Below, piece by piece: positions 51,087 through 60,398 of a stretch of DNA of 64,000 nucleotides. The number at the start of each line of letters is the position of its first letter. Position 1 is the first letter of the stretch. The DNA lies in contig CAVLDP010000010.1 of NCBI GenBank assembly GCA_963661945.1, forward strand, positions 1 through 64,000, in the 5' to 3' direction. The notes under the pieces are model-generated. The model was not told the DNA's origin, did not search any database, and saw only the letters and a list, made by a program, of their open reading frames with translations. The DNA comes from CAVLDP01 sp963661945 (GTDB taxonomy: Bacteria; Bacillota; Clostridia; Lachnospirales; Lachnospiraceae). The position numbers were made by a program, and so were the translations under genes.

Positions 51087-51123
51087 GGTCTTCTCAATGC
51101 AGGCATCTATGAATGCAGTCCCG

Positions 51124-52524
51124 CTACAGGTCCAATCTCTTAAGTGCCTCTGTTGCCAGTGCAGAACGAACTGATTCTTCCTCTGAGAAGGTAATCTGTG
51201 CGCAGAGAGAGCTTCCTTTCATCCTCTCCGATGCGAAGATTAGTCCATTGTTCCATTTATCAAGTGTATGATTGTCGATCTGATCCGGATCACCGCAGAT
51301 TACAACCTTGGTTCCCTTTCCAGCTCGAGTAATGATATCTCTCATCTGAGACCTGGTGCTGTTCTGCGCCTCATCCACGATCAGGTAGGAATTAGAAATG
51401 GACCTGCCTCTCATATATGCAAGCGGACATACCGCAATCAGGCCCGTGTCGAACATATCCTCAATCTGCATCTGAATCTGCTCATTGGACTCCTCCTTGT
51501 GGTTGCCTCGAAGAAGAGATTCCAGATTATCATAAAATGGTGCAAGAAGAGGTGACATCTTCTCCTCGATATCTCCAGGCAGATAGCCAAACTCCGCATC
51601 TGAAGTGATATTATTCCTGGTAATCAGAACCTTGTCATAAGACCGGTTATATCTGCTGTCATATGTTCCATCCAGACCTGCTGCCAGAGACAGGAAGGTC
51701 TTCGCAGTACCCGCCGGGCCTTTTAATATGACAAATGGAATCTCTTCGACCGGAGCCATAAGAGCATAGAGAGCAAAGCTCTGCGCAGCATTCTTTGGTG
51801 TCACCCCAAAAGCATGAATATCTGGAACAAGATGCAGATCATGATTCCGATAGAAGGCAAGTGCTGACTGCTTGCCACACTTCACGGTATAGAACTCATT
51901 CTCTATTGCAAAGATCTCCTGCGAGCTCTCTTCCTCCTCCATACAAGGTGTGAAGTCATCCTTATTCTCATCTACATTCTCGATTATCTTATTCTGATAC
52001 AGGCTATTCACAATGCTTCCGTCCGTCTCCACTGTAGCCTTACCCGTATAGATCTCCTTGGAAGAGACATGGTCATTACGGTAGGATTCCACGGCCACCC
52101 CGCAGACCGATGCATTGATTCTCATAGAAATGTCATTTGTGACCAGAATGCATCTTGCGCTCGATTTCTTCTGCAGGCTAATGCAGGCAGAAATAATTCG
52201 ATTGTCCGGAGCCTTAATTGAATAACCATCCGGCAGGTTCTTCTCATCTACCCCATCCGGTTCGACAAAAAAAGTCCCTCCGCTTACGATAGGCACACCA
52301 GAAGTCAGGTTGCCTTCCTCGCGAAGAGACTCTAAGATTCGACAGGTCTCCCTGGCATTATATCCCAGTTCTCCAGACAGAGTCTTCTTGCTGTCTAATT
52401 CCTGCAATGTTGTGCCAGTAACAATTACGTTGTTGTCCTCAAAGCCAAAAATAGAATTCGGCGATTGAAGCAGGATATTCGTATCCAATATGTAGTTTTT
52501 GATGGTACCGGTTTTCGTCTTCAT
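51124..52524 (-). CDS. PIN-PhoH fusion ATPase
   Basis: A 466-residue protein with an N-terminal PIN-type nuclease domain (about 5-150: YILDTNILLQSP, the ELDSKK acidic position and ILVTNDISMRI) and a C-terminal PhoH ATPase domain (about 225-466). Walker A is LKGPAGTAKTF, Walker B LIVDEAQN and the later motif CGDPDQID. PIN-PhoH (PhoH2-type) proteins act as RNA-unwinding nucleases in mycobacteria; the cellular target is unknown here. I chose the ATG with GGGGGAG 9 nt upstream over a TTG two codons earlier. It is divergent from the two-component genes, and each has an extended -10 box. Confidence 0.92.
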   Translation of the reverse strand: MKTKTGTIKNYILDTNILLQSPNSIFGFEDNNVIVTGTTLQELDSKKTLSGELGYNARETCRILESLREEGNLTSGVPIVSGGTFFVEPDGVDEKNLPDGYSIKAPDNRIISACISLQKKSSARCILVTNDISMRINASVCGVAVESYRNDHVSSKEIYTGKATVETDGSIVNSLYQNKIIENVDENKDDFTPCMEEEESSQEIFAIENEFYTVKCGKQSALAFYRNHDLHLVPDIHAFGVTPKNAAQSFALYALMAPVEEIPFVILKGPAGTAKTFLSLAAGLDGTYDSRYNRSYDKVLITRNNITSDAEFGYLPGDIEEKMSPLLAPFYDNLESLLRGNHKEESNEQIQMQIEDMFDTGLIAVCPLAYMRGRSISNSYLIVDEAQNSTRSQMRDIITRAGKGTKVVICGDPDQIDNHTLDKWNNGLIFASERMKGSSLCAQITFSEEESVRSALATEALKRLDL

Positions 52525-52577
52525 AAGCAAGTTCTCCCCCTTGTCGCTAGAAAAAACAATGATTGGTCCACAAAATA

Positions 52578-52583
52578 ATTATA
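52578..52583 (-). promoter_or_regulatory. Extended -10 box of the PIN-PhoH gene
   Basis: The minus strand reads TGC-TATAAT, a consensus extended -10 element, about 55 nt before the ATG at 52524. No good -35 box is visible, as is normal for extended -10 promoters. Confidence 0.5.
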
Positions 52584-52618
52584 GCATTTAAGCTTTATTT
52601 AAGGAAGAAAATCTATGC

Positions 52619-52624
52619 TACAAT
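52619..52624 (+). promoter_or_regulatory. Extended -10 box of the two-component operon
   Basis: The plus strand reads TATGC-TACAAT, about 36 nt before the response regulator ATG. It faces away from the PIN-PhoH promoter, and the two -10 boxes are about 36 bp apart. Confidence 0.5.
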
Positions 52625-52659
52625 AAGGATAGAAATCTGAAAATTAGGAGGACCAATCT

Positions 52660-53337
52660 ATGCGCTTACTACTTGCCGAGGATGAACGTGAGATGTCAAA
52701 TGCTCTCGTCACTATACTGAAGCACAACAACTATTCTGTTGATGCAGTGTACGACGGTGAAGAGGCCCTAAGCTACTTGGAGTCCGGCCTCTATGATGCC
52801 GCAATCCTTGATATCATGATGCCGAAGATGGATGGCATTACCGTTCTTAAATCTGTTCGTTCCATGGGCATTAATATCCCGATTCTCCTCCTGACTGCAA
52901 AGTCCGAGATTGATGACAGGGTGACAGGCCTGGATGCTGGAGCAGATGATTATCTGACCAAACCATTTGCCATGAAGGAATTACTGGCCCGTATTCGTGC
53001 TCTTACTAGAAGAACCGGAGAAGTCACGGATTCCATTCTAACCTTCGAAGACCTCTCCCTGGATCGAGCCACCTACCAGCTTTCCACCAAGACTGGCTCT
53101 CTTCGTCTACCAAACAAGGAATTTCAGATGCTTGAGATGATGATGGTATCTCCCTCTCAGGTTATCTCTACTGACCTCTTTATGGACAAAATCTGGGGGT
53201 ACGACACAGAGACAGAACTCAATGTTGTCTGGGTCTATATCTCCTATCTACGCAAGAAGCTGCAGCTTCTTAATGCCCACGTAGCAATCAAGGCTACAAG
53301 AAATGTTGGATATTCTCTGGAGGCTATACATGATTAA
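52660..53337 (+). CDS. OmpR/PhoB-type response regulator
   Basis: A 225-residue DNA-binding response regulator. The receiver domain (1-115) has E8/D9 as acidic pocket, phospho-Asp51 (AILDIMMPKMDG), Thr in LLTAKSE and Lys in DDYLTKPFA. A winged-helix output domain follows (about 128-222, NKEFQMLEMMM, VWVYISYLRKKL, TRNVGYSLE). It pairs with the downstream histidine kinase, whose ATG overlaps its last 8 nt. AGGAGG precedes the start. The stimulus is unknown. Confidence 0.95.
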   Translation: MRLLLAEDEREMSNALVTILKHNNYSVDAVYDGEEALSYLESGLYDAAILDIMMPKMDGITVLKSVRSMGINIPILLLTAKSEIDDRVTGLDAGADDYLTKPFAMKELLARIRALTRRTGEVTDSILTFEDLSLDRATYQLSTKTGSLRLPNKEFQMLEMMMVSPSQVISTDLFMDKIWGYDTETELNVVWVYISYLRKKLQLLNAHVAIKATRNVGYSLEAIHD

Positions 53338-54592
53338 ATCACTCAGGCAAAAATTTATTGGCATTACCATGCTCTCTGTCGCAGTCGTTCTTGCACTCAT
53401 TATTGGCTTTATCAATATCGCAAATTATCGCGATGTGAACCAAACAGCAGATGCCAAATTAATGATGCTTACCATGGGCGGCGGCACCTTTGATGCACCA
53501 GAGAAGCCATCAAATGACTCGAATCATTCTGGCGGTTTTCTAGGCTTTGGCGGCCGAGAAACCATGAATGAAGAGACACCATTTGACACGAGATATTTCA
53601 CAGTCTCCATTGCAGAGGATGGCAATATCACAGAGGTTAACACAGACCACATTGCTGCCATCTCCGCTACCGAGGCCAAGTCCTATGCCTTAAGTCTCTA
53701 TGAAGCAGGTAAGAAAGAAGGCTACATGGATGACTACAAATACAGTGTAGCTTCCATGACAGACGAAGCCGGTACCAGCGTCACCATGTACATCTTCCTC
53801 GACTGTACCAAGGAGTTAGCTTCCTTTCGTTCCTTCCTAACCATCAGCATCGGTGTCAGTATCCTCGGTATAATTGCTGTCTTCATCTTAGTGCTATTCT
53901 TATCTAAGCTTGTAACTCGCCCAATCGCAGAATCCTACGCCAAGCAGAAGCGTTTCATCACGGATGCCAGCCATGAGATCAAGACGCCGCTCGCCATTAT
54001 TGATGCCAACACGGAAGTCATCGAGTTGGAAAATGGTTCATCTGAATGGACCATTTCCACCAAGAGACAGATCAGAAGGCTAAGCTCTCTAACTGAGAAG
54101 CTGGTCTTCTTATCTCGCATGGATGAGGATGGTGCGAATCTTACCATGGCAGATTTCAATCTATCTCACGCCATTCAGGAGACAATTGAGTCCTTTGACA
54201 GTGTAGTAGAAGCTAAGCATAAGACACTCAATGCCACAATTTCCGATGATATCACCTTCTATGGCGATGAAGGAAATATTCGGCAAATGATGTCGCTTCT
54301 CATTGACAATGCGATCAAATATTCCGATGAGTCTGGCCTAATCCAAATTACGCTCCAAAGCACAAATCACGCCAAACAAATTACTGTATGGAATTCTGTG
54401 GAGTCCATAGAGAAGGGCGACCTCTCTGTCCTGTTTGAGAGGTTCTATAGAAATGATTCATCCAGAAATTCTAAGACGGGTGGGCATGGCATAGGCCTCT
54501 CTGTTGTGGAAGCCATCGTCCATGCTCATAAGGGTAAGATTACGTGTAAATCTGAGGATGGCAAATCCATCCTCTTCACGATACAGCTGTAG
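53330..54592 (+). CDS. Sensor histidine kinase
   Basis: A 420-residue membrane kinase. TM1 is at about 10-32. An extracytoplasmic domain of about 140 residues includes a Gly/Asn-rich segment (SGGFLGFGG), and TM2 is at about 172-195. The dimerisation helix carries the phospho-acceptor His in TDASHEIKTPLA. The ATPase domain has the N box (LIDNAIKYSDE), a G1-like box (VWNSVESIEKGDL) and G2 (TGGHGIGLSVV). No clear HAMP domain separates TM2 from the DHp. The ATG overlaps the regulator gene by 8 nt with GGAGG 6 nt upstream. There is no clear terminator after it before the convergent YczE gene. Confidence 0.95.
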   Translation: MIKSLRQKFIGITMLSVAVVLALIIGFINIANYRDVNQTADAKLMMLTMGGGTFDAPEKPSNDSNHSGGFLGFGGRETMNEETPFDTRYFTVSIAEDGNITEVNTDHIAAISATEAKSYALSLYEAGKKEGYMDDYKYSVASMTDEAGTSVTMYIFLDCTKELASFRSFLTISIGVSILGIIAVFILVLFLSKLVTRPIAESYAKQKRFITDASHEIKTPLAIIDANTEVIELENGSSEWTISTKRQIRRLSSLTEKLVFLSRMDEDGANLTMADFNLSHAIQETIESFDSVVEAKHKTLNATISDDITFYGDEGNIRQMMSLLIDNAIKYSDESGLIQITLQSTNHAKQITVWNSVESIEKGDLSVLFERFYRNDSSRNSKTGGHGIGLSVVEAIVHAHKGKITCKSEDGKSILFTIQL

Positions 54593-54606
54593 TATTGTTA
54601 TTTTAA

Positions 54607-55293
54607 TTAGATAATTTCTTCAATTTCTTCAATGACTTCATTTACAGCAAGGAAATCATCTCTCCATGCTCCAAAATGTCTTGTGATAACCTGAAGAACC
54701 GATCCAACCAGAATAGCTGCGATAATCGTTCCAATTCCTACCGAGCCAAAGCTATGAAGCAGGCTAAGGCAAGTCACCGTTGACACAAGCACCATAGTCA
54801 CATCGAAGGCCACCTTCACCTTGGGAAATGGCTTGCCTGTCACAAAAGAGACTGCCTGCATACAGCCCTCCCCTGCAAGTGGCATGATATTTGCCGGCAT
54901 ATAGAAGAAGATTCCAACAGCCACAAAGACCGTACTAAGAAGTGTCATCGCAAGGCGAAGAATGAGATTATCTGTATCTGGCAGATAAGTCACAAGATAG
55001 TTGCAAAAGGTCGTAAAATATCCAAAAACAATTCCAACTACAATCTGCAGAAGATTCTTCCACTGAAATCTCCCTCGCAGAATACAAATCTGTATAAGGA
55101 CAAGAACTAAATGAAATAGTATTGTCGCCTTGCCCATCTCAATTCCCCACACCTTGGTCATAGTATATGGAATAGAACTTACCGGAGATACTCCCAGATT
55201 ACTCTTCACTGAGAGTGATATACCAATTGTCATAATAAAGAGTCCTATAAAATACCATAGGACTCTCCTTCTTAATCTATGATCTAAATTCAA
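54607..55293 (-). CDS. YczE/YitT-type integral membrane protein
   Basis: A 228-residue membrane protein with about five to six helices. The segment GISLSVKSNLGVSPVSSIPYTM at the end of the first helix and the MPANIMPLAGEGCMQAVSF stretch are typical of the YczE/YyaS group of unknown function. I favour a TTG start that overlaps the upstream GGDEF stop (TTGA), since AAAGGA lies 10 nt before it. A GTG eight codons earlier (55317) would overlap that gene by 28 nt but has no ribosome site. It is last in the aminotransferase-proC-GGDEF operon. Confidence 0.85.
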   Translation of the reverse strand: MNLDHRLRRRVLWYFIGLFIMTIGISLSVKSNLGVSPVSSIPYTMTKVWGIEMGKATILFHLVLVLIQICILRGRFQWKNLLQIVVGIVFGYFTTFCNYLVTYLPDTDNLILRLAMTLLSTVFVAVGIFFYMPANIMPLAGEGCMQAVSFVTGKPFPKVKVAFDVTMVLVSTVTCLSLLHSFGSVGIGTIIAAILVGSVLQVITRHFGAWRDDFLAVNEVIEEIEEII

Positions 55294-56879
55294 GCTTGCT
55301 TCATCCTTTCTTTGCACTCGTACATAGCTCGGTCCGCTCGAATTCGAACTGTCTCAATTGATGAGTCAATTGTCTCATCGTATATCGCGAAGCCGACTGC
55401 AATATGCATTCTAATATCTCGGCTCAGGGCATTATATTCATCCTGCTGCCGGCTAAAGCGCTTCAAATAATGCTCAATCTGCACTACTTCTCCGCCTGGC
55501 ACTATAGTTGCAAATTCATCACCGCCAATTCGATAGGAATTACCAATGCTCTCAAAATTGGCACGAATAAGATTTGCCGCATCAATTAGATACTGGTCTC
55601 CTCTCACATGGCCAAAGGTATCATTACAATGCTTCAGTTCATTCAAATCGTAGGTAATGACCATATAGCCCTTAGGCTCTACAATATCTGCCACATGCTG
55701 ATCAAATGCCCCTCGATTATAGAGACCTGTCATCGCATCCGTAATTGCCATTTCTCGATACATCTCAGCCTTACGGCCTTCGTCAATTCTTCTCGTATAA
55801 GTGGATAAGCCCTCTCTACCGACAAGCACAATATAGATAAGTACGCCGATTCTCGCCAAAACATCCGTATTCTCAAGTCCCTCGTAGAAGGAGAAAACAT
55901 CTACTCCCATACTCACTGCAAAGATAGCCAGGGCAATCGCATGTACTCTGGACAGACGATCAAATCCAAATCTTCTCGCATGCCATACAATTGCATAGAG
56001 CATATATAGAAGTGACAACACAAGAACCAGATGAGTAAATCCTGCCGTCTGCTTAAAGGCTAATATGCCTCTCATATGAAGAACCGTGCAGGCCACCATA
56101 TCAACAATAGAAAGTATGCAGATTATCGCACAAAGTGCCTTATCCTCGAGCAGGAAATTCTTGCGAATGTATTGGGTAAATGGAATCGGAATCAGCATCA
56201 TAAGAATATATCCTATGAAGGATGCAACCGTACGATTATTGATAAGAAGCGTAGCAAATTCCGTCTCATTTAGGCACCAGAGACTAAGTATCGTCACTGT
56301 AGCGCCAAAATAGAGAAGGGACGGTCCCTGCTGCACCTTCTTATGCATAAGTGCATAATAGCCCATCATGAAGAAGCCCACGCAAACGCATAGGGCACTT
56401 AAGAACATGCTCGGAATAGACCTGTATAGGTAGGTCTTATACATCTGAATCGGATCACCAATCAGAAAGTGATACTCTCGATCCGTAACGCTACTATAAG
56501 CTGCATGAATCTTCACTTCCACCGTCTGGCAATCTGCCGGAAGTTCTACAAAGTTATAGCAGGAACCAGATGTTACACCATATACAGATTCCTTGGGATA
56601 GAGAGAATAGATAAGCTCTCTATCTGCAAATACATCAACAAACTGATGATTCGTATAGAATTCAAGGCCCAGACTGATTGAATCTTCTGGATCAATGCTT
56701 AGCGTAAACAGCTTCGTAGTGGCATCAAGTTCCACCTCCGAATCAGGCGTAACCTCTCTTGTTGCAATCCTTGATGACCTGTCAATATCATCTGTGGCAC
56801 CATGAAGTATCCCTGCCATCATAAAGAAACACAGGGCACATAGAAGAAAAATATAAATTCGACGGATCCAATTGTTCAT
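55290..56879 (-). CDS. Membrane diguanylate cyclase (7TMR-DISM-like sensor)
   Basis: A 529-residue protein with a signal or first helix (1-28), an extracytoplasmic beta-rich domain (about 30-140), seven to eight membrane helices (about 150-355), and a cytoplasmic GGDEF domain (about 370-529). The cyclase motif RIGGDEFAT is intact and the substrate Asn/Asp pair is in YDLNELKHCND. No RxxD inhibitory site precedes it. It should make c-di-GMP in response to an external cue. The layout resembles 7TMR-DISM sensors. It begins 1 nt after the proC stop. Confidence 0.9.
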   Translation of the reverse strand: MNNWIRRIYIFLLCALCFFMMAGILHGATDDIDRSSRIATREVTPDSEVELDATTKLFTLSIDPEDSISLGLEFYTNHQFVDVFADRELIYSLYPKESVYGVTSGSCYNFVELPADCQTVEVKIHAAYSSVTDREYHFLIGDPIQMYKTYLYRSIPSMFLSALCVCVGFFMMGYYALMHKKVQQGPSLLYFGATVTILSLWCLNETEFATLLINNRTVASFIGYILMMLIPIPFTQYIRKNFLLEDKALCAIICILSIVDMVACTVLHMRGILAFKQTAGFTHLVLVLSLLYMLYAIVWHARRFGFDRLSRVHAIALAIFAVSMGVDVFSFYEGLENTDVLARIGVLIYIVLVGREGLSTYTRRIDEGRKAEMYREMAITDAMTGLYNRGAFDQHVADIVEPKGYMVITYDLNELKHCNDTFGHVRGDQYLIDAANLIRANFESIGNSYRIGGDEFATIVPGGEVVQIEHYLKRFSRQQDEYNALSRDIRMHIAVGFAIYDETIDSSIETVRIRADRAMYECKERMKQA

Positions 56880-56880
56880 A

Positions 56881-57687
56881 TTACTTACTCATTTCTCGTG
56901 ATTTGCGAACGCATGCTCTCTCCCCGTCAATTACAGCCTGACGGAAGCCCGCCTCCTCTAAAGCGATCACACCCTCAATTGTCGTCCCACCTGGAGAACA
57001 CACTGCATCCTTGAGTTCTCCTGGATGCTTACCAGTCTCAAGTACCATCTTGGCTGAACCAAGTACTGACTGAGCGGCAAACTTATATGCCTTATCTCTT
57101 GGCATTCCCTCTGCCACAGCACCATCTGCTAAGGCCTCAATGAATAAATAGACATAGGCTGGAGACGATCCGCTCACTCCAATTACTGCATCCATAAGCT
57201 TCTCTGGTACATATTCTGCCTGACCGAAGCTTTCGAATAATTCAAGTGCATAAGCCTTCTCAGATTCTAAGACATTATCATTTGCAGTAAGAGCAGACAT
57301 AGCCTCAGAAACGAGTGCTGGAGTATTTGGCATAGAGCGAATCAGATGAATTGGCTTAGCGAATGCCTCCTCAATAGAGGAAATGGTCTGTCCTGCTGCA
57401 ACAGAGATAATCAGTGTATCCTCTGCTACTGCTTCTGAAATCTCAGGAATCACCTCATCAAACATATTAGGCTTCACTGCAAGAATCAGAGTAGATGCGC
57501 TCGCTGCAAGCTTATTATCATTTACAGCCATAATCCCGTACTTATCCCCTAGTACCTTCGCACTCTCTGCTCTATTAGTAGATACAATCACCTCATCCGG
57601 TGATACGACACCTTCTGACAAGATTCCCGATAGAATCGCGCTTCCCATATTGCCACAGCCGATAAAGCCAATCTTATAACGTCCCAT
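56881..57687 (-). CDS. proC: Pyrroline-5-carboxylate reductase
   Basis: Final step of proline synthesis: reduces pyrroline-5-carboxylate with NAD(P)H. The 268-residue protein has the Rossmann motif GFIGCGNMGSAILSG at the N-terminus and the C-terminal family signature SPGGTTIEGVIALEEAGFR. The SGSSPAYVYLFIEALADGAV helix forms the dimer/active site. GGGGTGG precedes the ATG. It is 12 nt after the aminotransferase gene and 1 nt before a diguanylate cyclase gene. No proA or proB is nearby. Confidence 0.97.
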   Translation of the reverse strand: MGRYKIGFIGCGNMGSAILSGILSEGVVSPDEVIVSTNRAESAKVLGDKYGIMAVNDNKLAASASTLILAVKPNMFDEVIPEISEAVAEDTLIISVAAGQTISSIEEAFAKPIHLIRSMPNTPALVSEAMSALTANDNVLESEKAYALELFESFGQAEYVPEKLMDAVIGVSGSSPAYVYLFIEALADGAVAEGMPRDKAYKFAAQSVLGSAKMVLETGKHPGELKDAVCSPGGTTIEGVIALEEAGFRQAVIDGERACVRKSREMSK

Positions 57688-57699
57688 AATTATCCACCC

Positions 57700-58977
57700 C
57701 TATGCTTCCAAATACTTCTCAGTAGTTGCAAGACGAACACATACCGTAAAGAGCTCTGCCGCCTCCTTCATCTCATCCGCTGTAGGATAAGATGGAGCAA
57801 TACGAATAATGGAATCATCCGGATCCTTGTGATATGGGAAAGGTGCTCCTGCACCTGTCATGGTAAGTCCTGCGTCCTTGGCCAGACTAATAATACGCGT
57901 TGCGCATCCAGGCAGGGATTCAAATGTTATGAAATAACCGCCAAGAGGCTTAACCCAGCTTCCAGCATCAAGACCAGCTAAATCTCGTTCCAAAGTGGCA
58001 AGTACATTTTCAAACTTAGGGCGAAGAATCTCAGCATGAGAAGCCATATGTTCCTCTAATAGGTCACCATCCTTGAAGAATAGTGCATGGCGAAGCTGAT
58101 TGACCTTGTCATAGCCGATTGTCTGCATGGTCATCGTCTTCTTCACATCGGCGAGGTTATTCTCTGATGCAACAATACCTGCAATACCACCACCTGCAAA
58201 GGTGACCTTGCTTGTTGATACAAATTCAAAAATCATATCTTCCTTGCCATTTGCCTTGGCAAGCTCTAAGATGTTCGGAATCTTCACTTCATCATACAGA
58301 TAATGAATGCAGTATGCATTATCCCAGAAGACGCGGAAGTCCTCTGCTGCAGGAGATAAATTCGCCATACGGCGAACCGTCTCGTCACTGTAGACATAAC
58401 CCTGCGGATTGGTAAATTTCGGTACGCACCAGATTCCCTTGATGCTTGGATCCTCTGCCACAAGACGTTCTACCATGTCCATATCCGGGCCATCCTCTGA
58501 CATTGGCACATTAATCATCTCAATGCCAAAGTGCTCCGTAACAGCAAAATGTCTATCATAGCCAGGTACCGGGCAAAGCCATTTCACAGAATCAAGCTTG
58601 GACCAAGGCGTATGTCCCATATAACCAAGTGTCATACCACGATTCACCTGATCAAACATGATATTAAGGGAAGAATTGCCACAGACGATTACCTGTTCTT
58701 CCTTCGCATCTACCATCTTGGCCAGCACTCTCTTCGCGCCCGGGATACCATCGAGTCCACCGTAATTACGAACATCAATACCTTTCTCAACCTCCATTGC
58801 GGTCTTAGCATCGACAATCGTAAGAAGGTCCATAGAGAGGTCTAACTGCTCTGGAGAAGGCTTACCTCTAGCCATGTTGAAGGATAAATCTCTCTTCTGA
58901 TACTCCTTATAAGCTCTCTCTAAGCTCTCCTTCTCCTTATATAATTCTTCCTTACTCATACTGCTGTAAGATTTCAT
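57700..58977 (-). CDS. Aminotransferase, aspartate aminotransferase type Ic (MocR-like)
   Basis: A 425-residue PLP aminotransferase. The first part MSKEELYKEKESLERAYKEY and LSFNMARGKPSPEQLDLSMDLL match the atypical class Ic aspartate aminotransferase family. The PLP lysine lies in STSKVTFAGGGIA, the aspartate that contacts the ring nitrogen is in FWDNAYCIHYL, and the carboxylate-binding Arg is in SIIRIAPSYP near the end. It probably interconverts aspartate/oxaloacetate or a related pair. AGGAGG precedes the ATG. It heads the operon with proC, the GGDEF protein and the YczE-type protein. Confidence 0.92.
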   Translation of the reverse strand: MKSYSSMSKEELYKEKESLERAYKEYQKRDLSFNMARGKPSPEQLDLSMDLLTIVDAKTAMEVEKGIDVRNYGGLDGIPGAKRVLAKMVDAKEEQVIVCGNSSLNIMFDQVNRGMTLGYMGHTPWSKLDSVKWLCPVPGYDRHFAVTEHFGIEMINVPMSEDGPDMDMVERLVAEDPSIKGIWCVPKFTNPQGYVYSDETVRRMANLSPAAEDFRVFWDNAYCIHYLYDEVKIPNILELAKANGKEDMIFEFVSTSKVTFAGGGIAGIVASENNLADVKKTMTMQTIGYDKVNQLRHALFFKDGDLLEEHMASHAEILRPKFENVLATLERDLAGLDAGSWVKPLGGYFITFESLPGCATRIISLAKDAGLTMTGAGAPFPYHKDPDDSIIRIAPSYPTADEMKEAAELFTVCVRLATTEKYLEA

Positions 58978-59024
58978 TGAAATAGTTCCTCCTGCTGTTC
59001 TTTCGTAATCTTTTTCCTTTATAT

Positions 59025-59041
59025 AAAAGCCGAAGTACGGC
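59025..59041 (-). terminator. Short possible terminator after rarA
   Basis: The minus strand carries a 4-bp stem GCCG / CGGC with a 5-nt loop, followed by TTTTATATAAAGG. It is weak and needs checking. Confidence 0.3.
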
Positions 59042-59050
59042 CATCATATA

Positions 59051-60379
59051 TTAATCTTCTGCTTCCCTAAGAAGTCTGTCCATATGTTCTCGAATAGTAG
59101 CTTCATAGCCAATATCCGTCGGCTCATAGAATCTCGTCCCAACCAGATTATCTGGGAGATATTGCTGCCTCACATAATGATTCTTATAATCATGGGCATA
59201 TTTGTAACCTATGCCGTGGCCAAGCTTACCAGAGCTCTTATAATGTGCATCCTGAAGGTGGGTTGGAATAGGATCCGTCTTCGTTGACTGAACATATCGC
59301 ATGGCCTCTCCAATGGCTCCGTAGGCTGCATTGGATTTTGGCGCGGTAGCAACATAGGTAACAGCCTGAGACAGAATGATCTGAGCCTCCGGCATGCCAA
59401 CTCGCTCCACCTCAGCGGCAGCAGCTGCTGCAACAACCATAGCGAGAGGATCCGCATTTCCCACATCTTCAGATGCGCAGATCATAATCCTGCGCGCAAT
59501 GAACTTGATATCTTCTCCGGCAGTCAGCATCCTGGCCAAATAATAGACTGCCGCATCCGGATCGGATCCTCGCATGGATTTGATAAATGCAGAAATGGTA
59601 TCGTAATGATTGTCACCCGACTTATCATACTTAATAACTCGCTTCTGGATACACTCAGATGCAACATCCTGTGTAATGTGAATACATCCATCCTCTGATG
59701 GCTTCGTTGTGAGGACGCCAAGCTCAATTGCTGTAAGAGCTGCCCTGGCATCTCCATTTGCCATATCACTGAGGAACTCAGCCGCATCATCAGTTATCAC
59801 GGCATGGTAGGCCCCAAGTCCACGCTCCTCATCACTTAGCGCTCTATAGATTAGAGTCTTAATATTCTCCTGACTAAGCGCATGAAGTTCAAAGATAATG
59901 GACCTGGAGAGGAGAGCTCCATTTACCTCGAAATAAGGATTCTCCGTAGTCGCCCCAATCAAAATGATGGTGCCATCCTCCACATAGGGAAGGAGGTAAT
60001 CCTGCTGTCCCTTGTTAAAACGATGAATCTCGTCGATGAAGAGAATGGTCTTCTTGCCATACATGCCGGCGGTATCAAGAGCCTTCTCGATGACCTCCTC
60101 CATGTCCTTCTTGCCCGCAGATGTCGCATTGATCTGCATAAATTCAGCACTGGTCGTATTAGCAATCACCTTGGCAAGTGTCGTCTTTCCAGTCCCCGGT
60201 GGGCCATAGAAGATTACGGAACTCATCTTATCTGCCTGAATGGCACGATAGAGAAGCTTATCCTCTCCGATAATGTGTTCCTGGCCAACCACCTCATCCA
60301 GGGTACGTGGCCGCATGCGAGATGCAAGTGGAGATTCCTTCTTATTATTCTCCTGTCTCATATAGTCAAACAGGTCCAT
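59051..60379 (-). CDS. rarA: Replication-associated recombination protein A
   Basis: A 442-residue AAA+ ATPase (RarA/MgsA/WRNIP1 family) that acts at stalled replication forks. Walker A is GPPGTGKTTLA, Walker B LFIDEIHRFNK, sensor 1 LIGATTENPYFEV, and the C-terminal half has GSDPDAAVYYLARML and ASEDVGNADP. The protein ends with the family's YKYAHDYKNHYVRQQYLPD segment. The ATG of MDLFDYM is chosen because GGAGG is 7 nt upstream; the open frame further up overlaps the DUF368 gene. It follows that gene by 19 nt. Confidence 0.96.
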   Translation of the reverse strand: MDLFDYMRQENNKKESPLASRMRPRTLDEVVGQEHIIGEDKLLYRAIQADKMSSVIFYGPPGTGKTTLAKVIANTTSAEFMQINATSAGKKDMEEVIEKALDTAGMYGKKTILFIDEIHRFNKGQQDYLLPYVEDGTIILIGATTENPYFEVNGALLSRSIIFELHALSQENIKTLIYRALSDEERGLGAYHAVITDDAAEFLSDMANGDARAALTAIELGVLTTKPSEDGCIHITQDVASECIQKRVIKYDKSGDNHYDTISAFIKSMRGSDPDAAVYYLARMLTAGEDIKFIARRIMICASEDVGNADPLAMVVAAAAAAEVERVGMPEAQIILSQAVTYVATAPKSNAAYGAIGEAMRYVQSTKTDPIPTHLQDAHYKSSGKLGHGIGYKYAHDYKNHYVRQQYLPDNLVGTRFYEPTDIGYEATIREHMDRLLREAED

Positions 60380-60398
60380 TAAGATTCCTCCGAAATGC

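Noticed and set aside
54593..54606. A terminator between the histidine kinase and the convergent YczE gene
   Set aside because: The 14-nt gap and flanking codons contain no stable hairpin with a U-tract; termination must occur elsewhere or by another mechanism.
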